Positions 32,181-40,114 of a stretch of DNA of 64,000 bases are shown here, piece by piece. Each line of letters opens with the position of its first letter. Positions within the stretch are counted from its first letter, which is position 1. A model generated the notes under the pieces. That model was not told the origin of the DNA and searched no databases. It saw only the letters and a list, made by a program, of their open reading frames with translations. Source of the DNA: Lachnospiraceae bacterium (lineage in GTDB: Bacteria > Bacillota > Clostridia > Lachnospirales > Lachnospiraceae); contig JAFUVF010000036.1 of NCBI GenBank assembly GCA_017483735.1, forward strand, positions 1 to 64,000. The letters run 5' to 3'. A program made the position numbers and the translations under genes.

Positions 32181-33728
32181 ATGTCTGACGATAATATAAA
32201 GGACGAAAACGACTACAGGGAAGTGGACACGGAGGGGAAGGATTTCCCTGAGGATGTCGACGATACCGACCTTACAAAGGGGCATAGGGATGCCTCAAAG
32301 ACTGCGGATGCGGGAAAGAGCGACAACGACCAGTATGAGGACGTATGCTTTGCTTGCCGCCGCCCTGAAAGCAAGGCGGGAAAAATGTTTAAGCTCCCGA
32401 ACAATATATGTATCTGTGAGGACTGCATGAGAAAGACCATGGATATGATGAGCCAGTTCGACTATCAGGGGCTTTTGAACAATACGAATATGAACGGCTT
32501 CCCCAATATCAGCTTCGTAAATCTTGCAGACCTTAAGGGGGACGGAGGAATCCCCAACAAGCAGAAGCTTAAGAAAAAGCAAAAGTCTGATGAGAAGCAG
32601 GCGCAAAAGCCGGAAATAGACATCAATCATCTTCCGGCGCCCCACAAGATAAAAGCGAGTCTCGACCAGTATGTGGTAGGTCAGGAGCATACAAAGAAGG
32701 TTATGTCTGTTGCCGTATACAACCATTACAAGCGTGTGGCGACGGACACAATGGATGAGATAGAGATAGAAAAATCCAATATGCTCATGATAGGACCTAC
32801 CGGCTGCGGAAAGACCTATCTTGTGAGGACACTGGCAAGGCTTCTTGACGTGCCGCTTGCCATCGCCGATGCCACATCCTTAACGGAAGCCGGATATATC
32901 GGGGATGATATAGAGAGCGTTGTTTCGAAGCTTCTTGCCGCCGCAGACAATGATGTCGAAAAGGCGGAAAAGGGGATAATCTTTATCGATGAGATAGACA
33001 AGATTGCAAAGAAAAATTCCACCAACAACAGGGATGTGAACGGCGAGAGCGTCCAGCAGGGGCTTTTAAAGCTTTTGGAGGGTGCAGAGATAGAGGTTCC
33101 CGTGGGAGCGAATTCCAAGGGCGCAATGGTGCCGCTTGCCACGGTAAATACGAGAAATATCCTCTTTATCTGCGGCGGAGCATTTCCAGACCTTGAGGAT
33201 ATCATAAAGGAGAGATTAAAGAAGACCACCTCCATAGGCTTTAATTCGGAATTGAAGGATGAATATGATAAGGATAAGGACATACTCTCTAAGGTAACTA
33301 CGGAGGATATACGTAAATTCGGTATGATACCGGAATTTATCGGGAGGCTTCCCATTGTGTTTACCCTTAAGGGGCTTGATGAAGAGATGCTTATAAAGGT
33401 ATTGAAGGAGCCCAGAAATGCAATACTTAAGCAGTATCAGAAGCTTTTGGAGCTTGATGAGGTAAAGCTGGAATTTACGGATGATGCGCTCAGGGCTATC
33501 GCAAAGAAGGCGATGGAGCGGGAGACCGGCGCAAGAGCGCTTCGCTCAATAATAGAGGAGTTTATGCTGGATATCATGTATGAGATTCCCAAGGATGACA
33601 ACATCGGAAGGGTTACCATTACCGAGGACTATATTGAGGGAAAGGGCGGACCTGTGATAGATGTGAGGAGCAATGCCATAATAAGACCCATTGAGGAGCT
33701 TAACGAGGTGAGCGAAAAGAGCTCATAG
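32181..33728 (+). CDS. clpX: ATP-dependent Clp protease ATP-binding subunit ClpX, extended
   Basis: About 515 residues from the ATG at 32181, chosen for GAAGGAAAAG upstream; a frame open to 32100 lacks a site. Residues 1-52 are a very acidic extension. The zinc-binding domain has Cys at about 56, 59, 79 and 82 (VCFACRR, CICEDC). AAA+ motifs are Walker A GPTGCGKTYL, Walker B IIFIDEIDKIA, and the sensor region ETGARALRSIIEE. ClpX unfolds substrates for ClpP, and no clpP lies nearby. Ordinary ClpX is about 420 residues, so this is a longer, lineage-type or second ClpX. Confidence 0.9.
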   Translation: MSDDNIKDENDYREVDTEGKDFPEDVDDTDLTKGHRDASKTADAGKSDNDQYEDVCFACRRPESKAGKMFKLPNNICICEDCMRKTMDMMSQFDYQGLLNNTNMNGFPNISFVNLADLKGDGGIPNKQKLKKKQKSDEKQAQKPEIDINHLPAPHKIKASLDQYVVGQEHTKKVMSVAVYNHYKRVATDTMDEIEIEKSNMLMIGPTGCGKTYLVRTLARLLDVPLAIADATSLTEAGYIGDDIESVVSKLLAAADNDVEKAEKGIIFIDEIDKIAKKNSTNNRDVNGESVQQGLLKLLEGAEIEVPVGANSKGAMVPLATVNTRNILFICGGAFPDLEDIIKERLKKTTSIGFNSELKDEYDKDKDILSKVTTEDIRKFGMIPEFIGRLPIVFTLKGLDEEMLIKVLKEPRNAILKQYQKLLELDEVKLEFTDDALRAIAKKAMERETGARALRSIIEEFMLDIMYEIPKDDNIGRVTITEDYIEGKGGPVIDVRSNAIIRPIEELNEVSEKSS

Positions 33729-33731
33729 GAG

Positions 33732-34418
33732 GTGACCTTAATAAAAGTGGATTACAGACATGAATGGAAGCATGAAATAACATATTCCGACCTGATCGCA
33801 ATAAGGGCAAGGCTTCGTGCCGTGGCGGAGTCCGACAGGCATGCGATAGACGGTAAATATCTCATACGAAGCCTTTATTTTGACAATCTGAATGACAAGG
33901 CTCTTCGGGAGAAGATAGACGGCGTCAATATGCGTGAAAAGTTCAGGATACGCTATTACAACGGCGACACATCCTTTATTCATCTGGAAAAGAAGAGTAA
34001 ATTAAACGGGCTTGGGACTAAATATTCTGCGCTCCTATCTAAGGAGGAGGCACAGAAGATAGTTGACGGAGATATGGACTGGATGATGGATTCCGGCAGA
34101 AGTCTTGTTGAGGAGCTGTACTGCAAGATGAAGTATCAGGGGATGAGACCGAAGACCATCGTGGATTATACCAGAGAACCCTTTATCTACGCCCCCGGGA
34201 ACGTGCGCGTGACCTTCGATTACTACATCCGCACAGGACTTTACAGCACGGACTTTTTAAATCCGGAATGTGTGACAATACCTGCGGGGGATGCACCGAT
34301 AATACTGGAGGTCAAGTGGGATGAGTACCTGCCCTCGATAATAAGGGATGCGGTGCAGATGCCCGGAAGACGTGTCACGGCGTTTTCAAAATATGCGGTG
34401 TGCCGCACCTACGGATAG
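33732..34418 (+). CDS. VTC domain polyphosphate polymerase-like protein
   Basis: A 228-residue protein of the VTC/CYTH-type tunnel fold: YRHEWKHEITYSDLIAIRAR, IRSLYFDN, REKFRIRYYN, FIHLEKKSK, and late EVKWDEYLPSIIRD. Basic and acidic residues alternate along the tunnel strands. Homologues sit beside DUF4956 and CotH or Cthe_2159 genes, as here. The start is uncertain: GTG at 33732 overlaps the AGGAGG at 33727-33732; GTG at 33747 is further away, and ATA at 33741 has the ideal spacing. Confidence 0.83.
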   Translation: MTLIKVDYRHEWKHEITYSDLIAIRARLRAVAESDRHAIDGKYLIRSLYFDNLNDKALREKIDGVNMREKFRIRYYNGDTSFIHLEKKSKLNGLGTKYSALLSKEEAQKIVDGDMDWMMDSGRSLVEELYCKMKYQGMRPKTIVDYTREPFIYAPGNVRVTFDYYIRTGLYSTDFLNPECVTIPAGDAPIILEVKWDEYLPSIIRDAVQMPGRRVTAFSKYAVCRTYG

Positions 34419-34464
34419 GGAAGGATTAAAATAAAAGTATCGAAAATATAAAGGAGAAAAGGAT

Positions 34465-35136
34465 ATGACTTTCAATGACATTTTTAAATCAAATTTTTTG
34501 GAGAATGTGACCTCTGTAAGCCCGTTAGATATGGTGCTTGCGCTGGTTCTTGCCTTTGCTGTGGGAATGTTTATCTTTTTGGTGTATAAAAGGACATATT
34601 CCGGAGTAATGTACTCATCAAGCTTCGGTGTAACCCTGGTCGCCCTCACAATGATAACCACTCTGGTCATTCTTGCGGTAACAAGCAATGTGGTGCTGTC
34701 CTTGGGTATGGTGGGCGCATTGTCAATCGTTCGTTTCAGGACTGCAATAAAGGAGCCGCTCGATATAGCATTTCTTTTCTGGTCGATAGCGGCAGGCATA
34801 GTGCTGGCAGCGGGCATGATTCCCCTTGCGGTATTCGGGAGCGTCATAATCGGCATAATACTTTTAATCTTCGCAAACAGAAAGTCGGATGTAAATCCCT
34901 ATATTGTAGTCATAAAATGCGACGGACAGGCTTCCGAGAAGAAGGTGCTGGAGGAGCTTGAAAAGAATACAAAGAAATGTGTCGTAAAGAGTAAAACTGC
35001 GCAGAAGGGAAGCGTTGAGCTCTCTCTTGAGGTCAGATTAAAGGATGATAATACCGACTTCGTAAATGCGCTTGCGGACATCGAAGGCGTACAGAGTGCA
35101 GTGTTGGTAAGCTATAACGGCGATTATATGGGCTGA
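34465..35136 (+). CDS. DUF4956 membrane protein
   Basis: A 223-residue protein with about four helices in residues 20-150, including the conserved SLGMVGALSIVRFRTAIKEP loop, which is the family signature, followed by a cytoplasmic domain (NPYIVVIKCDGQ, VELSLEVRLKDDN). Genes of this family pair with VTC-domain proteins and surface proteins. Its role is unproven but may be export or assembly of polymer at the membrane. AAAGGAG lies before the ATG. Confidence 0.85.
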   Translation: MTFNDIFKSNFLENVTSVSPLDMVLALVLAFAVGMFIFLVYKRTYSGVMYSSSFGVTLVALTMITTLVILAVTSNVVLSLGMVGALSIVRFRTAIKEPLDIAFLFWSIAAGIVLAAGMIPLAVFGSVIIGIILLIFANRKSDVNPYIVVIKCDGQASEKKVLEELEKNTKKCVVKSKTAQKGSVELSLEVRLKDDNTDFVNALADIEGVQSAVLVSYNGDYMG

Positions 35137-35141
35137 TAAGC

Positions 35142-36857
35142 ATGTCATCAAGCAAACTAATCGACAAAATATGCATAGCGATAACAATAGCCGCAGTGCT
35201 CATTACCGTCCTTTTTATGAACGGGGAGAAGCTGGGGCTTACTAAGGTTGTGGACGAGGATTCGGAAAGCTATGAGGAAAGCGACCACTTTACCGCAAAT
35301 GATCTGGACGGTAAATGGGATACTGACGGAGCCACAAGCATTGTGATGAACGGCACTACCGCAAGGATTAACGGAAGCGGCGCATACGTAAAGGACGGCA
35401 GCGTATATATTTCCGGCGGCGGTAAATATGTGGTGTCGGGAGAGCTTTCGGACGGACAGCTTGTCGTGGAGGCGTATCAGAATTCAAAGGTTTGGATACT
35501 CCTAAACGGTGTGGATATATACTGCTCCGACAATGCGGGCATATCCGTAGTTCAGGCGGACAAGGTTTTTCTTACTCTTGCGGAGGGGACGGTCAATACC
35601 GTCACAACCGGGAGCGAGTATTCCGACAGCGCCCTGACGGACAATGTGAATGCTGCAATATACACCCATGATGACCTTACTGTCAACGGAAGCGGAAGCT
35701 TAGATATTAAAGCGGGATATTATCACGGAATTAAGGCAAAGGATGACTTTGTCATAACAGGGGGTACCATTACCATAGAATGTCCGGCGGATGCGGTGCA
35801 TGTAAATGATGATTTCAAATTTGCAAACGCCGCCCTTACCATAGATGCGGGGGATGACGCAATACATTCGGACACCGGCATATATGTGGAAAGCGGAGAG
35901 ATTCTCATAAACACCTGCTATGAAGGGCTTGAAGCGCTGATAATAAACATCGCAGGCGGAGATATTACCATGTATCCTACGGATGACGGGCTGAACGCCA
36001 ACGGATATGCGGGAAGCGGCTTCGGTGGAGGAGGCTTTGAAGGCGGTGGCGGTTCAATGGGGAATAGAGAGGATATGTTCACCGAGCTCGATGAGGAAAC
36101 CTTGGAGAAAATGAAGGAAGCCTTCGAGAACGGAGAGAGACCTGAAAGACCGGAAATGAATTTTGAAGAAAACGGGGAAAGGCCCGAAAGACCGGAAATG
36201 AATTTTGAAGAAAACGGGGAAAGATCCGAAAGACCGGATTCGGAAGCTTCGGTTAATGAGGCCTCCGACTCAGACGAGGAGGAATCCTACGTCATAATAA
36301 GCGGCGGAAGCATAACTATAATAAACGAGGATGCCAACGATGCCGACGGTATCGACTCCAACGGCTCCGTATATATCTATGGAGGCAATATATTTGTAAG
36401 CCTGAACGGAAACGGCAGTAACAATGCCATAGACTATGGCAGTGAGAACGGCGGAGTCTGCGAGGTGTACGGAGGTACCGTAATGGCCTGCGGCGGCTCG
36501 GCGATGGCTGAAAATTTCGATGCATCCAGCACGCAGGCTTCATTTATGTACAATACGGACAGCATTTCGGCGGGTTCGCAGGTTACCCTTAAGGACAGTG
36601 CCGGAAAGCTTATAATGGACTATGAGATCCCCTGCAGCTTTACAAGCCTGATGATGAGCAGTCCGGATATGAAGGTGGGAGAGACCTACACACTCACAAT
36701 GGGCGATACTGCCGTTGAGATTACTTTAGACGATTATGCCAACCAATTCGGTACATCCGAAGGTGGTATGGAAGGTGGTATGGGAGGCATGGGCGGCTTT
36801 GGAGGCGGAAGAGGCTTCGGTGGACATGGCGGCAGAGAAAATAGCGATTCTCAATAA
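35142..36857 (+). CDS. Surface carbohydrate-binding protein, Cthe_2159-like
   Basis: A 571-residue protein with an N-terminal membrane anchor (about 7-27), then repeated beta-helix-type units (GSVYISGGGKYVVSG, SLDIKAGYYHGIKAKDDFVITGG, SGEILINTCYEG) of the polygalacturonate-binding Cthe_2159 type. An insert near 325-375 holds three acidic 14-residue repeats with ERPE cores. The C-terminus is Gly-rich (GGMGGFGGGRGFGG). Probably anchored outside the cell and binding plant pectin or another polysaccharide. It starts five bases after the DUF4956 stop. Confidence 0.78.
   Translation: MSSSKLIDKICIAITIAAVLITVLFMNGEKLGLTKVVDEDSESYEESDHFTANDLDGKWDTDGATSIVMNGTTARINGSGAYVKDGSVYISGGGKYVVSGELSDGQLVVEAYQNSKVWILLNGVDIYCSDNAGISVVQADKVFLTLAEGTVNTVTTGSEYSDSALTDNVNAAIYTHDDLTVNGSGSLDIKAGYYHGIKAKDDFVITGGTITIECPADAVHVNDDFKFANAALTIDAGDDAIHSDTGIYVESGEILINTCYEGLEALIINIAGGDITMYPTDDGLNANGYAGSGFGGGGFEGGGGSMGNREDMFTELDEETLEKMKEAFENGERPERPEMNFEENGERPERPEMNFEENGERSERPDSEASVNEASDSDEEESYVIISGGSITIINEDANDADGIDSNGSVYIYGGNIFVSLNGNGSNNAIDYGSENGGVCEVYGGTVMACGGSAMAENFDASSTQASFMYNTDSISAGSQVTLKDSAGKLIMDYEIPCSFTSLMMSSPDMKVGETYTLTMGDTAVEITLDDYANQFGTSEGGMEGGMGGMGGFGGGRGFGGHGGRENSDSQ
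36130..36235 (+). repeat. Tandem 42-base coding repeat
   Basis: Two and a half near-identical copies of a 42-base unit encode NGERPERPEMNFEE. The third copy diverges (ERSERPDSEAS). It lies in the linker of the surface protein and may vary in copy number between strains. Confidence 0.85.
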
Positions 36858-36879
36858 ATAAAATAAATATAATTTCTTA

Positions 36880-36953
36880 TTGACATTACACACAGAAGTG
36901 GTATTATTTAATCAAACATATGAATGATTGTTCATATATGAAAATGATTTTCA
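36880..36953 (+). promoter_or_regulatory. Promoter with two metal-regulator-like operators
   Basis: TTGACA at 36880-36885 and TATTAT at 36902-36907 are 16 bases apart. Downstream lie ATATGAA-N6-TTCATAT (36918-36937), resembling ArsR/SmtB-family operators, and a perfect 7-1-7 repeat TGAAAAT-G-ATTTTCA (36939-36953), close to the Fur-family box TGATAATNATTATCA. Both lie at or after the start of transcription, where a bound repressor would block it. Confidence 0.7.
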
Positions 36954-36986
36954 AATTCCGAAAAATGCTGAAAGGAGCCTTATACT

Positions 36987-37205
36987 ATGAAGAAAACCTA
37001 CAAGATAGAAGTTGACTGCGCTAACTGCGCCCAGAAGATGGAGGATGCGGCAAAGAAGGTCGAGGGAGTGATAGACGCTACCGTGAGCTTTATGACACAG
37101 AAGATGAAGGTGGAATTTGCTGAGGATGCAGACCACAACGGAATTATGCAGAATGTCTTAAAGGCCTGCAAAAAGGTTGAAGATGACTGCGAGATATATA
37201 TTTAG
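36987..37205 (+). CDS. Heavy-metal-associated domain protein
   Basis: A 72-residue ferredoxin-like metal chaperone domain. The metal-binding loop is DCANCAQKM (Cys-X2-Cys at 12 and 15). The usual metal-chaperone ending contains ACKKVEDDC. It probably hands a metal to the ATPase encoded 24 bases downstream. AAGGAG precedes the start. The separate HMA domain stands in for the N-terminal HMA domain that many P1B-ATPases carry within the same protein. Confidence 0.88.
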   Translation: MKKTYKIEVDCANCAQKMEDAAKKVEGVIDATVSFMTQKMKVEFAEDADHNGIMQNVLKACKKVEDDCEIYI

Positions 37206-37229
37206 TCTGTAAATAGTGAAATTCATAAT

Positions 37230-39107
37230 ATGACGAAAAAGCAGAAAAAAGTTTTATACAGGATAATTATAGCCGCAATACTTTTGATGGCATTGCACTT
37301 TGCGCCGGTTACGGGTTTAGTGAGATTTCTATTGTATATGATTCCGTACGGTATAATAGGCTATGATATACTTAAAAAAGCTGTACTGGGAATCATTCAC
37401 GGGCAGCTTCTTGATGAGAATTTCCTTATGGCTGTTGCCACTGTCGGCGCAATCGCCCTCGGGGAGTATGTAGAGGGTGTCGCCGTTATGCTCTTCTATC
37501 AGATAGGGGAGCTTTTTCAGGCGGTGGCTGTGGGCAAAAGCAGGAAAAACATTACCGCTCTTATGGACATTCGTCCGGATTACGCAAATATCGAAAATGA
37601 AGATGGGAAGCTTATGGAGGTTGACCCGGATGATGTGGAGATAGGAAGCATCATTGTAGTAAAGCCGGGAGAAAAGATTCCCATCGACGGGATCATAACG
37701 GAAGGGAATTCAACCCTCAATACCTCCGCACTCACGGGGGAGAGCGTGCCTAGAGAGGTTTCTGCGGGCGCAGAGGTAATAAGCGGCTGTGTAAACATAA
37801 CCGGTCTTTTAAAGATAAGGACTGCAAAGGAATTCGGAGAGTCCACGGTTTCAAAGATATTGGAGCTGGTGGAAAGCTCCGCAATGCGTAAATCAAAATC
37901 GGAGAATTTCATATCAAAATTCGCAAAGATTTATACACCGGCAGTCTGCGGCGCAGCGCTTTTTTTGGCGATAATACCGCCTCTGTTCAATATGATATTA
38001 GGGAATCCGGCGGATTTTGCCACATGGGTATTCAGGGCGCTCACATTCCTCGTAATAAGCTGTCCCTGTGCATTGGTAATATCGATACCCTTGAGCTTCT
38101 TCGGGGGGATTGGTGCAGCGTCGGCAAACGGGATATTAGTCAAGGGCTCAAATTATCTTGAAGCGCTCTCAGAAACGAAATATGTTGTGTTCGACAAGAC
38201 AGGCACGCTCACAAAGGGAGTTTTCGAGGTTGTGGATATTGTGCCGTCGGGGAAAGCCACAGAGGATGAGCTCCTTAAATATGCGGCTTTGGCGGAAAGC
38301 TATTCTGACCACCCCATTGCCATCAGCTTAAAGGAGGCATATAAGGAACGATTCAAGGCGGATATTGATAAGTCCAAGGTTTCCGACGTGAGCACAGTAC
38401 CGGGAGAGGGGATTGCCGCAAGCTATGAGAATAAGCGGATATATGCGGGGAATAGCAAGCTTATGCAGCGTCTTAATAAAGAGGTTAATAAGCCGGATAA
38501 GCCCGGAACAATAGTTTATGTGGCAGCGGAGGATGAATACTTAGGCTATATACTTATATCGGATATAGAAAAGGAGCAGTCCGAAAATGCAATACGGCTG
38601 CTGAAAAAGGCGGGCATAAGGAAGACCATAATGCTTACCGGAGATGCGGACAATGTCGCAAAAGATGTGGCAATGAGGCTTTCCATAGATGAGTATCATG
38701 CGGAGCTTCTTCCTGCGGACAAGGTGGAATGGGTGGAGAAGCTGCTTGCGAATAAAGGGGCAAAGGAGAAGCTTGCCTTTGTCGGGGACGGCGTAAATGA
38801 TGCACCGGTGCTTTCCAGAGCGGATATCGGTATCGCAATGGGAGCCTTGGGGAGCGATGCGGCGATAGAGGCAGCAGATGTGGTGCTTATGGACGACAAT
38901 CCGGAGAGAATAGCTCTCGCAATGCGGATATCGAGAAAATGCCTTCGCATAGTGTATGAGAATATAGTCTTTGCGCTGGTTATAAAGGCTGTGTGCCTGA
39001 TTCTCGGGGCAATGGGCATTGCAAATATGTGGGTTGCGATTTTTGCGGATGTCGGAGTGATGGTAATTGCGGTATTAAATGCAGTAAGATGTCTTAAGAT
39101 TAAGTAA
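37230..39107 (+). CDS. P1B-type heavy-metal exporting ATPase
   Basis: A 625-residue ATPase. It has eight helices with the CPC motif (VISCPCALVIS) in helix 6, phosphorylation motif DKTGTLTKG, actuator TGESVPRE, nucleotide-binding HP motif in SDHPIAIS, and hinge GDGVNDAPVLSRADIG. The HMA domain usual at the N-terminus is missing from this protein but present as the preceding gene. CPC ATPases export Zn, Cd, Pb or Cu; together with the Fur-like and ArsR-like operators the metal may be Zn or Fe. The ribosome binding site is weak, so coupling to the HMA gene is likely. Confidence 0.92.
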   Translation: MTKKQKKVLYRIIIAAILLMALHFAPVTGLVRFLLYMIPYGIIGYDILKKAVLGIIHGQLLDENFLMAVATVGAIALGEYVEGVAVMLFYQIGELFQAVAVGKSRKNITALMDIRPDYANIENEDGKLMEVDPDDVEIGSIIVVKPGEKIPIDGIITEGNSTLNTSALTGESVPREVSAGAEVISGCVNITGLLKIRTAKEFGESTVSKILELVESSAMRKSKSENFISKFAKIYTPAVCGAALFLAIIPPLFNMILGNPADFATWVFRALTFLVISCPCALVISIPLSFFGGIGAASANGILVKGSNYLEALSETKYVVFDKTGTLTKGVFEVVDIVPSGKATEDELLKYAALAESYSDHPIAISLKEAYKERFKADIDKSKVSDVSTVPGEGIAASYENKRIYAGNSKLMQRLNKEVNKPDKPGTIVYVAAEDEYLGYILISDIEKEQSENAIRLLKKAGIRKTIMLTGDADNVAKDVAMRLSIDEYHAELLPADKVEWVEKLLANKGAKEKLAFVGDGVNDAPVLSRADIGIAMGALGSDAAIEAADVVLMDDNPERIALAMRISRKCLRIVYENIVFALVIKAVCLILGAMGIANMWVAIFADVGVMVIAVLNAVRCLKIK

Positions 39108-39122
39108 ATTTTTAGTATGTGC

Positions 39123-39150
39123 AAAGAAGGCGGATTAACCCGCCTTCTTT
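39123..39150. terminator. Bidirectional terminator between convergent genes
   Basis: AAAGAAGGCGG (39123-39133) pairs with CCGCCTTCTTT (39140-39150), loop ATTAAC. It serves the ATPase on the plus strand and overlaps the stop codon region of the XRE gene on the minus strand. Confidence 0.85.
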
Positions 39151-39899
39151 CGTATTCTACCCCAAAGTATCAGTATTACGGTCTCGAAAATCCCTCCGTA
39201 CAAAAGGCTTAAAAAGGCTATCGCAAAGCCATAGAGAGAGCTTTCATAACTTCCGAGTGAGAAATAAGTATCGGGAGAGAAGATAAGCACTGCCATTGCG
39301 CCAATTGTGAAATTCAATACCGCAGATACCGCCATCGCAAGGAGCGCTGTTGTAAGCGCCCGCCTGGATATAAGGAGCTCCTTATCATCCGTCTCCTTTG
39401 GGGAGAATGCCAACCTAAAGCTCTTAAAGAAGCCTCCGGCTTCCCCTGTTATTATGATTATTGCAAAAAATATACCTAAGGTATAGATAAGGGTCGGCGC
39501 ATCTATAAACCACGTCCACATATTAAGCCCAAAGCAGGATACGATTGCAAGGAATACTGCAGTCAAAAGGAGCGCAAAGCCCAATATGCCCCATAATGTC
39601 TGATTTTTGTTTATCTTTTTGGTAAGCTCTGTTTCGTTTACAAGATTCATTATATTTTCCTCCGCTTTCTTTGAGTACTCATCTAGGGACAGCTTCTCCC
39701 CGCTGAGCAGCTCGTTTACGTTTATACGGAGGACCTCGCATAAGGCACCCATGACGGTCACATCCGGAAGCCCGCGTCCGGTCTCCCATTTTGATATGAG
39801 CTTATCGCTAACGTTAAGCCTTTCCGCAAGCTCCTTTTGGGTAAGTGACTGCTCCTTTCTCATATCTGCTATAAATTTTCCCGTCTTAATCTGATCCAT
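39135..39899 (-). CDS. XRE family regulator with membrane domain
   Basis: A 254-residue protein from the ATG at 39897-39899 (MDQIKTGKFIADMRKEQ). Residues 1-65 are a Cro/CI-type helix-turn-helix (LTQKELAERLNVSDKLISKWETG), residues 66-110 a linker, and residues about 115-250 hold four membrane helices. Such membrane-bound XRE proteins sense the envelope or a drug. The gene is divergent from a MATE pump and may control it. A longer frame to 39971 adds 24 residues that look non-coding. Confidence 0.85.
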   Translation of the reverse strand: MDQIKTGKFIADMRKEQSLTQKELAERLNVSDKLISKWETGRGLPDVTVMGALCEVLRINVNELLSGEKLSLDEYSKKAEENIMNLVNETELTKKINKNQTLWGILGFALLLTAVFLAIVSCFGLNMWTWFIDAPTLIYTLGIFFAIIIITGEAGGFFKSFRLAFSPKETDDKELLISRRALTTALLAMAVSAVLNFTIGAMAVLIFSPDTYFSLGSYESSLYGFAIAFLSLLYGGIFETVILILWGRIRKKAG

Positions 39900-39981
39900 A
39901 TTTATGCATCTGCCTCCGTTTCTTTTGCATCGATGTATTTTGAGAATAAGCCGTAACGCCGAAAAAAGCAATCCACAATCC

Positions 39982-40072
39982 GTAGAGTCGGGTATATATC
40001 CCGCTCTACACAGAGGAGATACTGGGAATTGTGCAAAATCTCCTTGTAAAAATGAGAGACAGATAGTACAAT
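39982..40072 (+). promoter_or_regulatory. Structured leader and promoter before the MATE gene
   Basis: A hairpin GTAGAG-T-CGGG / CCCG-CTCTAC (39982-40009) is followed by a GGAGAT/ATCTCC pair (40015-40043). TTGTAA at 40044-40049 and TACAAT at 40067-40072 are 17 bases apart and would drive the MATE gene at 40115. The hairpins lie upstream of this promoter, so they act as operator sites or belong to a longer transcript. No known riboswitch consensus is seen. Confidence 0.5.
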
Positions 40073-40114
40073 GATACGAGTAAAAATGTGGGCTTTAAGA
40101 GTAGTTAGATACAG

